Below the pieces are notes generated by a model. The model had not been told where the DNA came from. It did no database searches and saw only the letters and a list, made by a program, of their open reading frames with translations. This document shows positions 1 to 8,215 of a DNA stretch of 64,000 nt, piece after piece. The position numbers and the translations under genes are program-made. This stretch comes from Streptomyces sp. NBC_01233 (GTDB lineage Bacteria > Actinomycetota > Actinomycetes > Streptomycetales > Streptomycetaceae), in contig NZ_CP108514.1 in assembly GCF_035989305.1 (NCBI RefSeq), forward strand, positions 7,172,501 through 7,236,500. Direction: 5' to 3'. Each line of letters opens with the position of its first letter. Positions within the stretch are counted from its first letter, which is position 1.

Positions 1-689
1 TGCCCGTGTGGGACCTGCTCATGGACCGGCTCCCGGTCTCCGCCTCCCTCGCCCTCGGCGCCGCCGTACTGTGGCTGGTCCTGGGCCTGGGCGCCGGGGT
101 CACCGCCGCCCTGCGCAAGGACACCGCCACCGACAAGGCCCTGATGGTCGGCGCGGTCGCCGCCGCCTCGCTGCCCGTGTACTTCACCTCCGTGATGCTC
201 ATCTACGGGGTCATCCGCATCGCCGGCCTCCTGCCCTACCCCACCTACCAGGCCTTCACCGACAACCCCTTCGCGTGGGCCTCGAACCTGCTCCTGCCCT
301 GGACCGCGCTCGCGCTGCTGTACGCGGCCATGTACGCACGCCAGAGCCGCGGTTCGATGATCGAGGCGATGGCCGAGCCCTACATCCGCACCGCCCGCGC
401 CAAGGGCATGCCCGAGCGGACGGTCGTCGTCAAACACGGGCTGCGCTCCGGGATGACCCCGATCCTCACCATCTTCGGCATGGACCTCGGCGGCCTGCTC
501 GCCGGCGCCGTCATCACCGAGTCCATCTTCGGACTCCCCGGCATCGGGCGGCTGTTCTACGGGGCGCTGGTCAACTCCGACCAGCCCGTGGTCCTCGGGG
601 TGACCCTGCTCGCCGCCTTCTTCATCGTCGTCGCCAACCTCCTGGTCGACCTCCTGTACGCCGTCATCGACCCGAGAGTGAGGTACTGA
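1..689 (+). CDS. Dipeptide/oligopeptide ABC transporter permease (DppB type), 5' partial
   Basis: This is an inner-membrane permease of a peptide ABC importer, cut by the left window edge. The frame is open from base 3; about 229 residues are present, while the family usually has 300-330, so roughly 90 are missing. Several hydrophobic membrane segments are visible. The EAA loop that docks the ATPase is present (AEPYIRTARAKGMPE), followed by the DppB-type FGLPGIGRLFYGALVNSDQP and a C-terminal DPRVRY. The stop overlaps the next ATPase start by one base, so both are cotranslated. The partner DppC-type permease and the substrate-binding lipoprotein are presumably upstream. The substrate (peptides, or possibly nickel or another oligomer) cannot be read from the sequence. 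Confidence 0.9.
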   Translation, partial: PVWDLLMDRLPVSASLALGAAVLWLVLGLGAGVTAALRKDTATDKALMVGAVAAASLPVYFTSVMLIYGVIRIAGLLPYPTYQAFTDNPFAWASNLLLPWTALALLYAAMYARQSRGSMIEAMAEPYIRTARAKGMPERTVVVKHGLRSGMTPILTIFGMDLGGLLAGAVITESIFGLPGIGRLFYGALVNSDQPVVLGVTLLAAFFIVVANLLVDLLYAVIDPRVRY

Positions 690-1705
690 TGACCGCCGAA
701 GCCGCCGCTCCGCTCCTCGAAGTACGCGACCTGCGCGTCACGTTCACCACCGCGCGCGGGACCGTACGGGCCGTCGACTCGATCGGTTTCACCGTCGAGG
801 CCGGACGCACCCTCGGCATCGTCGGCGAATCCGGATCGGGCAAGTCCGTCACCTCGCTCGCCGTCATGGGCCTGCACCGGGGCGCGGTCGAGGTCGGCGG
901 CTCCGTCGCCCTCGCCGGACGGGAACTGACCACCCTGTCCGAGCGGGAGCTCTCCCGGGTCCGCGGCCGCCGCATGGCCATGATCTTCCAGGACCCGCTC
1001 TCCAGCCTGCACCCCTACTACACGGTCGGCGAGCAGATCGCCGAGCACTTCCGGGTGCACTTCAAGGCCGGCCGGTCCGCCGCACGCAAACGGGCCGTCG
1101 ACATGCTCGGCGAGGTCGGCATCCCGGAACCGGCCCGCCGGGCGGGGGAGTACCCGCACCAGTTCTCCGGCGGCATGCGCCAGCGCGCGATGATCGCGAT
1201 GGCCCTGGCCTGCGAGCCCGACCTGCTGATCGCCGACGAACCGACCACCGCCCTGGACGTCACCGTGCAGGCGCAGATCCTGGAACTGATCGCCCGGATC
1301 CAGCAGGAGCGCGGACTCGGCGTCGTGATGATCACCCACGACCTGGGCGTCGTCGCCCGCGTCGCCCACGAGGTGCTGGTCATGTACGGCGGCCGGGCTG
1401 CCGAACAGGCGCCGGCCGACGAACTGTTCGCCGACCCGGCGCACCCCTACACCCGGGGCCTGCTCGACTCGCTGCCACGCCTCGACGGCGCGGACGACCA
1501 GCCCCTGCCCTTCATCCCCGGCTCCCCGCCCTCCCTGCTCGCGCCGGCCCCCGGCTGCGCCTTCGCCCCGCGCTGTTCCCGGGCGGCCGCGCGCTGCACC
1601 GACGTGCGGCCCGAGCCGGCGGCGTACGGGGACGGACCGGACCGGACGGTGGCCTGCCACTTCGCCGGGGCCATGACCCGTACCGCCGAGGAGGCGGCCC
1701 GATGA
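689..1705 (+). CDS. Peptide ABC transporter ATPase (OppD/DppD type)
   Basis: A 338-residue ATPase that powers the adjacent permease. Walker A (GESGSGKSV), Q-loop ([12 protein letters not shown]), signature ([15 protein letters not shown]) and Walker B ([12 protein letters not shown]) are all intact. The C-terminal oligopeptide-transporter extension has the Cys motif ([16 protein letters not shown]) typical of OppD/DppD and, in some relatives, of an Fe-S cluster. The ATG at 689 overlaps the upstream TGA, and the stop overlaps the next gene by 4 bases (ATGA). A longer reading of the same frame begins near base 8 but runs antiparallel in sense through the permease and is not real. Confidence 0.93.
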   Translation: MTAEAAAPLLEVRDLRVTFTTARGTVRAVDSIGFTVEAGRTLGIVGESGSGKSVTSLAVMGLHRGAVEVGGSVALAGRELTTLSERELSRVRGRRMAMIFQDPLSSLHPYYTVGEQIAEHFRVHFKAGRSAARKRAVDMLGEVGIPEPARRAGEYPHQFSGGMRQRAMIAMALACEPDLLIADEPTTALDVTVQAQILELIARIQQERGLGVVMITHDLGVVARVAHEVLVMYGGRAAEQAPADELFADPAHPYTRGLLDSLPRLDGADDQPLPFIPGSPPSLLAPAPGCAFAPRCSRAAARCTDVRPEPAAYGDGPDRTVACHFAGAMTRTAEEAAR

Positions 1706-2727
1706 CCGAGACCGCCGCACGCGAGAGCGTGGCACGTGAGGCCGCCGGACGCGGGAGTGACCCCGCTCTGCTGTCCGTACAGGACCTCACCATGACCTTC
1801 CCCGGCAGACGATCCGTGACCGGGCGCCGGGGGGCGCCCGTGCGCGCCGTCGACGGGGTCTCCTTCGACCTGGCGGCCGGGCAGACCCTCGGCCTGGTCG
1901 GGGAGTCGGGCTGCGGGAAGTCCACTACCGGACGGATGCTGGTGCGGCTGCTGGAACCCACCTCGGGCCGGGTCGTCTTCGAGGGCAAGGACATCAGCCG
2001 GCTGTCCCAGGGCGCCCTGCGGCCGCTGCGCAAGAGCATCCAGATGGTCTTCCAGGACCCGCACTCCTCGCTCAACCCGCGCCAGAGCGTGGCCCGGATC
2101 ATCTCCGACCCGCTGCTGGTGCAGGGCTGGAGCGCGGGGGACGCCCGCCGCCGCGCCGCCGAGCTGATGGAGCTCGTCGGGCTGATCCCCGAGCACATCG
2201 ACCGCTACCCGCACGAGTTCTCCGGCGGCCAGGCCCAGCGCATCGGGATCGCCCGCTCGCTCTCCACCAGCCCCCGGCTGATCGTCGCCGACGAACCGGT
2301 CTCCGCGCTGGACGTCTCGGTACAGGCCCAGATCGTCAACCTGATGGAGCGGCTGCGCACCGAACTGGGCCTCGCCTACGTGTTCATCGCCCACGACCTG
2401 TCGGTGGTCAAACGGGTCAGCGACCGGGTCGCCGTCATGTACCTCGGCCGGATCGTCGAGATCGGGGACAAGAAGTCCCTGTACGAGAACCCGCAGCACC
2501 CGTACACCCGGGCGCTGCTGTCCGCCGTCCCGCTGCCCGACCCGGCGGCGGAGCGGCGGCGGGAGCGGATCGTGCTGCTCGGCGACCCGCCGAGCCCGAC
2601 CGCTCCACCCCCCGGCTGCACCTTCCACCCGCGCTGCCCCAAGGCGCAGGAGATCTGCCGCACCGAACGCCCCCTGCTGCAGCTCGCCGCCTCCCGCGAG
2701 GTGGCCTGTCACTTCCCCGGTGACTGA
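1702..2727 (+). CDS. Peptide ABC transporter ATPase (OppF/DppF type)
   Basis: The second ATPase of the importer, 341 residues. It forms a heterodimer with the preceding OppD-type protein in the standard Opp/Dpp architecture. Walker A (GESGCGKST), Q-loop (MVFQDPHSSLNP), signature (FSGGQAQRIGIARSL) and Walker B (LIVADEPVSALD) are present. The C-terminal extension with GCTFHPRCPKAQEIC confirms the peptide-transporter subclass. An unstructured stretch of about 25 residues precedes the ABC domain. The start is fixed by the ATGA overlap with the upstream gene. This is the last gene of the operon; a strong hairpin follows 24 bases after the stop. Confidence 0.93.
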   Translation: MTETAARESVAREAAGRGSDPALLSVQDLTMTFPGRRSVTGRRGAPVRAVDGVSFDLAAGQTLGLVGESGCGKSTTGRMLVRLLEPTSGRVVFEGKDISRLSQGALRPLRKSIQMVFQDPHSSLNPRQSVARIISDPLLVQGWSAGDARRRAAELMELVGLIPEHIDRYPHEFSGGQAQRIGIARSLSTSPRLIVADEPVSALDVSVQAQIVNLMERLRTELGLAYVFIAHDLSVVKRVSDRVAVMYLGRIVEIGDKKSLYENPQHPYTRALLSAVPLPDPAAERRRERIVLLGDPPSPTAPPPGCTFHPRCPKAQEICRTERPLLQLAASREVACHFPGD

Positions 2728-2750
2728 CGGGGGTCCAAGGGGAAGGAAGC

Positions 2751-2789
2751 GGAGGACCCGGGGCCGACACGATCGGCCCCGGGTCCTCC
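2751..2789 (+). terminator. Hairpin terminator after the peptide transporter operon
   Basis: A perfect 17-bp stem (2751-2767 with 2773-2789) and a 5-base loop follow the last ATPase. There is no U-tract, as is usual in Streptomyces terminators. Confidence 0.8.
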
Positions 2790-2911
2790 CGCTGCCCCCG
2801 CAGCCACGGCAACCGCCCGGTACGACGGCGGCCCGGGCTGGCGTACGGACGATGCCCGGGCCTACGGTCGTGGTTTCGGCATGAACATCGAGGACGCGGG
2901 GCGGGCGCTGA

Positions 2912-3235
2912 ATGACCGAGCAGCAGGTGCCGGGGCGCACCCGTCGTCGTCCGGTGGTGACGGCCGCGTCGGCGGCCGTCCTGCTGGGACTGCACGCGGT
3001 GGCGGGCTTCTTCGTCCTGGGCGCACTGCTCACCGAGTCCGAGGGGCCCTGGGACCGCACGGTGACGGACACCGTGCGCCTGATGGCGGGACTCGGCCTG
3101 GTCGTGGAGCTCCTCGCCCTCGCGGGGACGGTGGCCGGCGTGACGACGGGGAGGCTGCGACGCTGGTGGTACGCACCGGCGGCGGCCCTGATCCTCACTG
3201 CCCTGGTTCGCATGGCGGTCGCCCCCCGGCCCTGA
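2912..3235 (+). CDS. Small integral membrane protein, function unknown
   Basis: A 107-residue protein with a basic N-terminus (TRRRP) and three hydrophobic segments at about residues 16-39, 56-76 and 86-101, so probably three membrane spans with a short GRLRRW cytoplasmic loop. No catalytic motif is visible. It resembles the short conserved membrane proteins common in Streptomyces, which have no known role. The ATG at 2912 is preferred over an ATG at 2881 in another frame, because only the 2912 frame gives a membrane-protein profile. It is convergent with the downstream peptidase and shares a hairpin with it. Confidence 0.7.
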   Translation: MTEQQVPGRTRRRPVVTAASAAVLLGLHAVAGFFVLGALLTESEGPWDRTVTDTVRLMAGLGLVVELLALAGTVAGVTTGRLRRWWYAPAAALILTALVRMAVAPRP

Positions 3236-3266
3236 CCGCCGGGTCGGCCCGGCCCCGGTGGCGCAG

Positions 3267-3296
3267 CGCCCCGCCGGCGGTGGGGCCGGCGGGGCG
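3267..3296. terminator. Bidirectional hairpin between convergent genes
   Basis: A 12-bp perfect GC stem (3267-3278 with 3285-3296) and a 6-base loop lie between the small membrane gene and the convergent peptidase, so it could end transcription from both sides. Confidence 0.65.
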
Positions 3297-3307
3297 GAGC
3301 GGGCTGC

Positions 3308-5371
3308 CTAGGCGAGTTCGCGGCGGAAGAACTCCAGCTCCAGTGCCATCAGCTTCTCCCGGGTGCCGCCCGGGGTCATGTGGGTGACGCCCGGGAGTGC
3401 CAGCAGCTGGTGCGGGCGGCCCGCGTCCGTCAGGGCCTGCGAGAGGCGCAGGGTGTGCGACGGATGGACGTTGTCGTCGGCCAGGCCCGTGATCAGCAGC
3501 AGCGGGCGGGAGAGTCCGGGGGCGTCGGGGATGAGGGAGTCCCGCTCGTAGACGTCCGGGTGCTCCTGCGGAAGGCCCAGGTACCGCTCCGTGTACGCGG
3601 TGTCGTAGTGGCGGAAGTCGGTCGGCGCGGCCCCGGCCGCCGCCGCGTGGAAGACGTCCGGGCGGCGCAGCACGGCCATGGCCGCGAGGTAGCCGCCGTA
3701 GGACCAGCCGCGCACCCCGACCCGGCCGAGGTCGAGGTCGCCGTGGCGGGCGGCGAGCGCGTGGAGGGCCGCGACCTGGTCGTCGAGGGTGACCTCGGAG
3801 AAGCCGCGGTACATGGCGTGCGTGTAGGAAGGGGAGACGTACGGGGTGCCGCGGTTGTCGACGGTCACCACGGCGAAGCCCTGGTCGGCCCACCACTGGC
3901 GGAGCTGCCAGCGGCGCGGGTCGGCGGTGACGTCCTGCATGCCGGGGCCGCCGTAGCTGTCCATCAGGACGGGCAGCTTCCGGCCGGGCACGTGGTCGCG
4001 GGGCAGCACGAGCGCGGTGGGGATGCCGCGCTCGGTGACCCGCTCCAGGAGGGGCGCCGGCCGGTAGGGCAGAGGCTGCGACAGGTCGGCGGGGGTGAAC
4101 TCCCGCCCGTCGGGGGTGCGGACGGTGCGGCGGACCCCGCCGGCGTCGGCGGAGGTCAGCAGCAGGGTGCCGGCCGAGGCGGACGCGGTGTGCACCCCGG
4201 GGCCGTCGGCGACCGGGGTCAGCTCCCCGGTGGCGGGGTCCAGCAGCAGCACCTGCTGTTCGGCGGGGTCGCGCAGACCGGCCACTATCAGCAGCCGGTC
4301 CTGGTGGACCCCGGCCACGCCGCGGACCTGGACCCCGTCCCCGGTGAGCAGCCGGCCGTCCACCGCGAGGGCCCGGGCGGCGCCGCCCCCGGTGTCGGCG
4401 GCGGTCAGCATCCGCCCGTCGGCGAGGCGGGCCGGGGTGCCGGGGAGTTCCGGGTCCACCCAGTGCGGGTGCGTGGTGCGGGACAGTTCGGTGGTGCGGC
4501 CGGTGGCCGGGTCGGCGGAGAGCAGCAGCACGTTCTGCTGGAGCCGGTCCTGGACGGTCAGCAGGATCTCCCCGGACGACTCCCAGCCCGCGTCGGAGAC
4601 GTAGGGGTAGGTCCCGGCGTCCCGTTCGAGCCGGATCCGGGCCCCGCCGTCGCCGAGCACCCACAACTGGACGTCGGCGTTGGGCCCGCCCGCCTCGGGG
4701 TAGGCGAAGTCCTCGGCGGGCAGCTCGGGGCGTGCCGGGTCGGCGAAGTACCTCCGCTGGAGGGCGGATTCGTCGACGCGGGCGGCCAGCAGGCTGACCC
4801 CGTCCGGGGACCACCAGTGGCCCCGGGAGCGGCCGAGCTCCTCGGCGGCGGCGAACTCGGCGAGGCCCCAGCGGGCCCCGTCGTCGGGGCTGACCCGGCC
4901 GCCCGGGGCGACGTACAGGGCGTCGTCGCAGACGTACGCGGTGCGGGAGCCGTCGGCGTTGGGCCGGGGGTCCACGGCGGGGCCGGCGGCCGGGATCTCC
5001 TCGGGCTTCCCGTCGCCGGCCGCCGTGACCCCGTAGAGCCGCCCGTACAGCGCGAACACGGCACGCCGGCCGTCACCGGAGAGGGCGTACGAGCCGATGC
5101 CGGCGGCGACGAGCCGGGTCCGCTCGCGCAGCCGGCGCTCGGCGTCCGGGAGGGCGCCCGGCTCGGGGCACAGGTCGCGGGGATCGGCAAGCCGGGTCTC
5201 GGCGCCGGTGGTGGTGTCGAGCACCCAGAGGCTGTCGAAGGCGTCGGTGGGGCCGCTGGAGCGGAGGAACCAGAGGAGCCGGCCGTCGTCCCCGAAGGAG
5301 AACGCGCGCGGGGCGCCGTAGGTGAAGCGGGCCGTGCTCGCGGAGAGCCTGAGGAAGTCATCCATGATCAT
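3308..5371 (-). CDS. S9 family peptidase, dipeptidyl-peptidase-IV-like
   Basis: A 687-residue serine peptidase. The N-terminal two thirds look like the beta-propeller of the DPP-IV (S9B) group, with regular strands and no signal peptide, so it is probably cytoplasmic. The C-terminal alpha/beta-hydrolase domain carries the nucleophile elbow GWSYGGY (Ser557), the acid in GLADDNVH and the His in GVTHM. A conserved DSYGGPGMQ oxyanion region precedes it. The likely role is release of N-terminal dipeptides, often Xaa-Pro, from peptides. Two starts are possible: ATG at 5371 (MIMDD) or ATG at 5365. The gene diverges from the exporter at 5449, and the 77-base gap holds an inverted repeat. Confidence 0.9.
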   Translation of the reverse strand: MIMDDFLRLSASTARFTYGAPRAFSFGDDGRLLWFLRSSGPTDAFDSLWVLDTTTGAETRLADPRDLCPEPGALPDAERRLRERTRLVAAGIGSYALSGDGRRAVFALYGRLYGVTAAGDGKPEEIPAAGPAVDPRPNADGSRTAYVCDDALYVAPGGRVSPDDGARWGLAEFAAAEELGRSRGHWWSPDGVSLLAARVDESALQRRYFADPARPELPAEDFAYPEAGGPNADVQLWVLGDGGARIRLERDAGTYPYVSDAGWESSGEILLTVQDRLQQNVLLLSADPATGRTTELSRTTHPHWVDPELPGTPARLADGRMLTAADTGGGAARALAVDGRLLTGDGVQVRGVAGVHQDRLLIVAGLRDPAEQQVLLLDPATGELTPVADGPGVHTASASAGTLLLTSADAGGVRRTVRTPDGREFTPADLSQPLPYRPAPLLERVTERGIPTALVLPRDHVPGRKLPVLMDSYGGPGMQDVTADPRRWQLRQWWADQGFAVVTVDNRGTPYVSPSYTHAMYRGFSEVTLDDQVAALHALAARHGDLDLGRVGVRGWSYGGYLAAMAVLRRPDVFHAAAAGAAPTDFRHYDTAYTERYLGLPQEHPDVYERDSLIPDAPGLSRPLLLITGLADDNVHPSHTLRLSQALTDAGRPHQLLALPGVTHMTPGGTREKLMALELEFFRRELA

Positions 5372-5374
5372 AGT

Positions 5375-5393
5375 GTGACATGTGCAATGTCAC
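5375..5393. promoter_or_regulatory. Candidate operator in the peptidase/exporter divergent promoter
   Basis: GTGACAT and ATGTCAC form a 7-bp inverted repeat with a 5-base spacer, between two divergent genes. On the plus strand GTGACA could be a -35 with TAGGCT (5400-5405) as -10 at 19-base spacing. No dedicated regulator gene is adjacent, so the binding protein is unknown. Confidence 0.4.
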
Positions 5394-5448
5394 TGACACT
5401 AGGCTGTTCGAGTGGTGACCCCGGAGGTGCGGGCTTAGCGTCGAAAGG

Positions 5449-7002
5449 GTGGACCCGAACGTATCGCCGAGCAGCAACGGGGCTGATGGCAAGGTCCGAG
5501 GAAGCGGCCACGGACTCGCCCTGTTCGTCATCGCCTCCTGCCAGCTCATGGTGGTCCTCGACATCACGATCGTGAACATCGCGCTGCCACACATCCAGAC
5601 CGCGCTCGACTTCTCCACCGAGAGCCTTTCCTGGGTCGTCAACGCCTACACCCTCGCCTTCGGCGGTCTGCTGCTCCTCGGCGGCCGCGCCGGAGACATC
5701 CTCGGCCGCAAGCGCGTCTTCATCTTCGGTGTCCTGCTCTTCGGACTGGCCTCCTTCCTCGGCGGACTCGCCCAGAACGAAGGTCAGTTGATGGCGGCCC
5801 GCGCCCTCCAGGGCGTCGGCGGCGCCATCGCGTCCCCGACCTCCCTCGCACTGATCACCACCACCTTCCGCGAAGGCCCCGCCCGTAACCGGGCCTTCGG
5901 CGTGTTCGCCGGTGTCTCGGCGGCCGGCGGCGCGATCGGACTCCTCGCGGGCGGCATCCTCGTCGAATGGCTCAACTGGCGCTGGGTGTTCTTCGTCAAC
6001 GTCCCCATCTCCCTGGTGATCGCGACGCTGGCCGTGAAGGTCATCCGCGAGTCCGAACGCCACCCCGGACACTTCGACTTCGCGGGCGCGCTGCTGTCCA
6101 CCCTGGGCATGGTCTCGCTCGTCTACGGCTTCATCCGGGCGTCCCAGGAGGGCTGGCGCGACCCCGTGACGCTCGGCTCCTTCGGCGCCGCCGTGGTCCT
6201 GCTGACCCTCTTCATCCTCAACGAGCGGCGCTCGCCCCAGCCCATCACCCCGCTGCACATGTTCGCCGACCGCAACCGGGCCGGGACCTACGGGATCATG
6301 CTCATGCTCGCCTGCGCGATCTTCGGCATGTTCTTCTTCCTGACCCTCTTCGTGCAGATCGTGCTCGGCTTCAGCCCGATCCAGGCCGGCCTCGCCTTCC
6401 TCCCGGTCAGCGTGATGGTCGCGCTGGGCGCCGGGCTCACCTCGCAACTGCTCCCGAAGTTCGGTCCCAAGCCGTTCATGGTCGTCGGCGCCCTGTCCTC
6501 GGCGGCCGGGCTCGCCTGGCTGACGCAGACGGATGTCCACTCCACGTACCTGGGCAGCATCCTGGGCCCGATGCTGCTGTTCGCCCTCGGCATGGGCCTG
6601 CAATTCGTCTCGCTGACCCTGATGGCGCTGTCCGACGTCCCCGACCGGGAGTCGGGAGCCGCGTCCGGACTGCTCAACACGATGCAGCAGGTGGGCGGCT
6701 CGCTCGGCCTGTCCATCCTGGTGACGGTCTTCGGCACGGCGAGCCGCAACGAGGCGAAGGACCAGGTGGCCTCCTTCCTCAGCACGGCCACTCCCGCACA
6801 GCTGGCCTCCTTCCGGCGCACCGGACAGGTCCCGAAGCCGTGGAGCGACCAGATCCTCACCTCGGGCATCAGCGCGGCCTTCATCGTGGCGGCCGTGTTC
6901 ACCCTGGTCGGCGCGGCGATCGCGCTGTTCGCCATCCAGGTCCGCCCCTCGGACCTCGAACGCCTCCAGGGCAACCACGCCCCGGCGGCGGACCGCACCT
7001 AG
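5449..7002 (+). CDS. MFS multidrug exporter, DHA2 (EmrB/QacA) family
   Basis: A 517-residue proton-coupled exporter with 14 predicted membrane helices, the DHA2 layout. Helix 1 has the LDITIVNIALPHIQ motif (motif D1). Motif A between helices 2 and 3 is GGRAGDILGRKR, motif B follows in LMAARALQGVGGA, and motif C is GGAIGLLAGGILVEWLNWRW. These are drug/H+ antiporter hallmarks. The GTG at 5449 is the longest reasonable start; no strong ribosome site is visible. Substrates are unknown. It is monocistronic, diverges from the peptidase and is convergent with the FBP gene. Confidence 0.9.
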   Translation: MDPNVSPSSNGADGKVRGSGHGLALFVIASCQLMVVLDITIVNIALPHIQTALDFSTESLSWVVNAYTLAFGGLLLLGGRAGDILGRKRVFIFGVLLFGLASFLGGLAQNEGQLMAARALQGVGGAIASPTSLALITTTFREGPARNRAFGVFAGVSAAGGAIGLLAGGILVEWLNWRWVFFVNVPISLVIATLAVKVIRESERHPGHFDFAGALLSTLGMVSLVYGFIRASQEGWRDPVTLGSFGAAVVLLTLFILNERRSPQPITPLHMFADRNRAGTYGIMLMLACAIFGMFFFLTLFVQIVLGFSPIQAGLAFLPVSVMVALGAGLTSQLLPKFGPKPFMVVGALSSAAGLAWLTQTDVHSTYLGSILGPMLLFALGMGLQFVSLTLMALSDVPDRESGAASGLLNTMQQVGGSLGLSILVTVFGTASRNEAKDQVASFLSTATPAQLASFRRTGQVPKPWSDQILTSGISAAFIVAAVFTLVGAAIALFAIQVRPSDLERLQGNHAPAADRT

Positions 7003-7040
7003 ACCGTCTCCTTCGGGGGACGCCGGCGGGGCCGCGGAGC

Positions 7041-7565
7041 TCAGGCCGCGGGGACCCTGGCGGCGGTGACCCGGGCCGCGAAGGCGTCCAGGTTGCCCCA
7101 CATGCGGGCGAGGCGTTCGTCCAGGGTCAGGGACTCCTCGTAGCGACCGGTGCGCAGCCTCGGCTGTCGCTTGCCGCGCAGGTACAGGGAACAGGCCAGG
7201 TCCGCGCAGATGTAGGTGCCGACCGTGTTGCCCTCGCGGCCGCGCACGCCCGCCAAGGGGGCGGCGAGGAGGGTGACCCCGGAGGACGCGTGACCCGTCA
7301 GGCAGATCTGGCACAGGCTGGACTTCACCGCGCTGGTACGGCCCACGGACGGTACGCGCAGGGAAATCCCCAGCGGCCCCGTCTCCCGTGGCAGCACGAG
7401 GTGGGCCCGCAGTGGCGCTCCCGGATCCACCCACCCCAGGAAGTCCAGGTCTTCCCAGGGCAGTTCGGCGAAGTCCAGGGGCAGCCGCAGCCGCGCGGCC
7501 TCGCCCTTGGTGCAGTTCACGAAGGACGCACGGATCTGTTTCTCACTGAGTGGTTCCACGGGCAT
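7041..7565 (-). CDS. FBP domain (FusB-like, EF-G-binding) zinc-finger protein
   Basis: A 174-residue protein matching the actinobacterial FBP family, whose C-terminal treble-clef zinc finger binds elongation factor G in FusB/FusC relatives and can rescue stalled or fusidic-acid-locked ribosomes. The putative zinc ligands are CQIC (about residues 90-93) and a second pair in YICADLAC about 40 residues later. Conserved flanking residues are WEDLDFLGWVDP and a C-terminal SLTLDERLARMWGNLDAFAARV. The ATG at 7565 has AAGG upstream. A direct EF-G role in this organism is inferred from the family. Confidence 0.8.
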   Translation of the reverse strand: MPVEPLSEKQIRASFVNCTKGEAARLRLPLDFAELPWEDLDFLGWVDPGAPLRAHLVLPRETGPLGISLRVPSVGRTSAVKSSLCQICLTGHASSGVTLLAAPLAGVRGREGNTVGTYICADLACSLYLRGKRQPRLRTGRYEESLTLDERLARMWGNLDAFAARVTAARVPAA

Positions 7566-7597
7566 CGACCTTATGGCCCGTTCTGACCGGTCGCACC

Positions 7598-8191
7598 TCA
7601 ATATCCGGTGTCCGGTGTCTGCGCGAGCGCGGCGCGCAGCCGGGCGGCGTCGGCCCGGGTGTTCATCCGCAGGGCCAGCCAGGAGCCGTCCGCGAAGGCC
7701 AGGTCCACCCGGGCCGGCCGGCGGCGGAGCCGGGGGACGCGGCGCAGGGCGCCGGCCGCGGTGTACGCCGCGCGGGCCGGGTCGCCGCGGCCCCACGGCG
7801 GCCGGGCGGTGACGGTTCCCGGGCCCCGCGCGTCCCCCGGGCGGCCGGGGCGCGCGGTGAACATGGCGTGCGGCCCGTCGGTCCCGGCCTGCCAGCGCGT
7901 CCAGTGGAAGGCGTGCAGGGCCAGGGCGAACCGGCCCGCCTCGCCCGCCCAGCCGCCCCGCAGCGCCGGGCCGTGGAAGAGCCGCCCGATCAGGCGGGCG
8001 ACCCGTTCGAACGGGTCCAGCAGCGCGGCCACCGCATCGGCCAGGTCGTCGGGCAGCGCGCTCAGGAACCGGAAGGGGAAGAAGCCGCCGATCCGGCGGA
8101 GCAACGGCTCCGGGGCGGGCGAGCCGGGCAGCATCGCGCGAGGCGGGCGCCGTGCGTACGGGGACAAGCTGCCCGGAATCTCCTCGTCCAT
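7598..8191 (-). CDS. Conserved hypothetical protein
   Basis: A 197-residue protein of unknown function. A central region (about residues 50-110: ALPDDLADAVAALLDPFERVARLIGRLFHGPALRGGW) is helical and followed by a Trp/His-rich stretch. The C-terminus (VDLAFADGSWLALRMNTRADAARLRAAL) looks like the last strands and helix of a PH-like domain. A plus-strand reading of about the same length overlaps but has an arginine/serine-rich composition typical of an antisense shadow. It lies 24 bases downstream of the P450, so cotranscription is possible. Confidence 0.55.
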   Translation of the reverse strand: MDEEIPGSLSPYARRPPRAMLPGSPAPEPLLRRIGGFFPFRFLSALPDDLADAVAALLDPFERVARLIGRLFHGPALRGGWAGEAGRFALALHAFHWTRWQAGTDGPHAMFTARPGRPGDARGPGTVTARPPWGRGDPARAAYTAAGALRRVPRLRRRPARVDLAFADGSWLALRMNTRADAARLRAALAQTPDTGY

Positions 8192-8215
8192 CCGGCCATG
8201 ATGGCCGGGCGGCGG

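Noticed and set aside
8..688. Upstream extension of the OppD-type ATPase frame
   Set aside because: It overlaps the permease gene, is Arg/Pro/His-rich, and the ATG at 689 is in the standard overlap position.
7608..8201. Plus-strand 197-codon frame antiparallel to the hypothetical gene
   Set aside because: Its product is Arg/Ser/Ala-rich low complexity typical of antisense reading in GC-rich DNA; the minus frame has domain-like composition.
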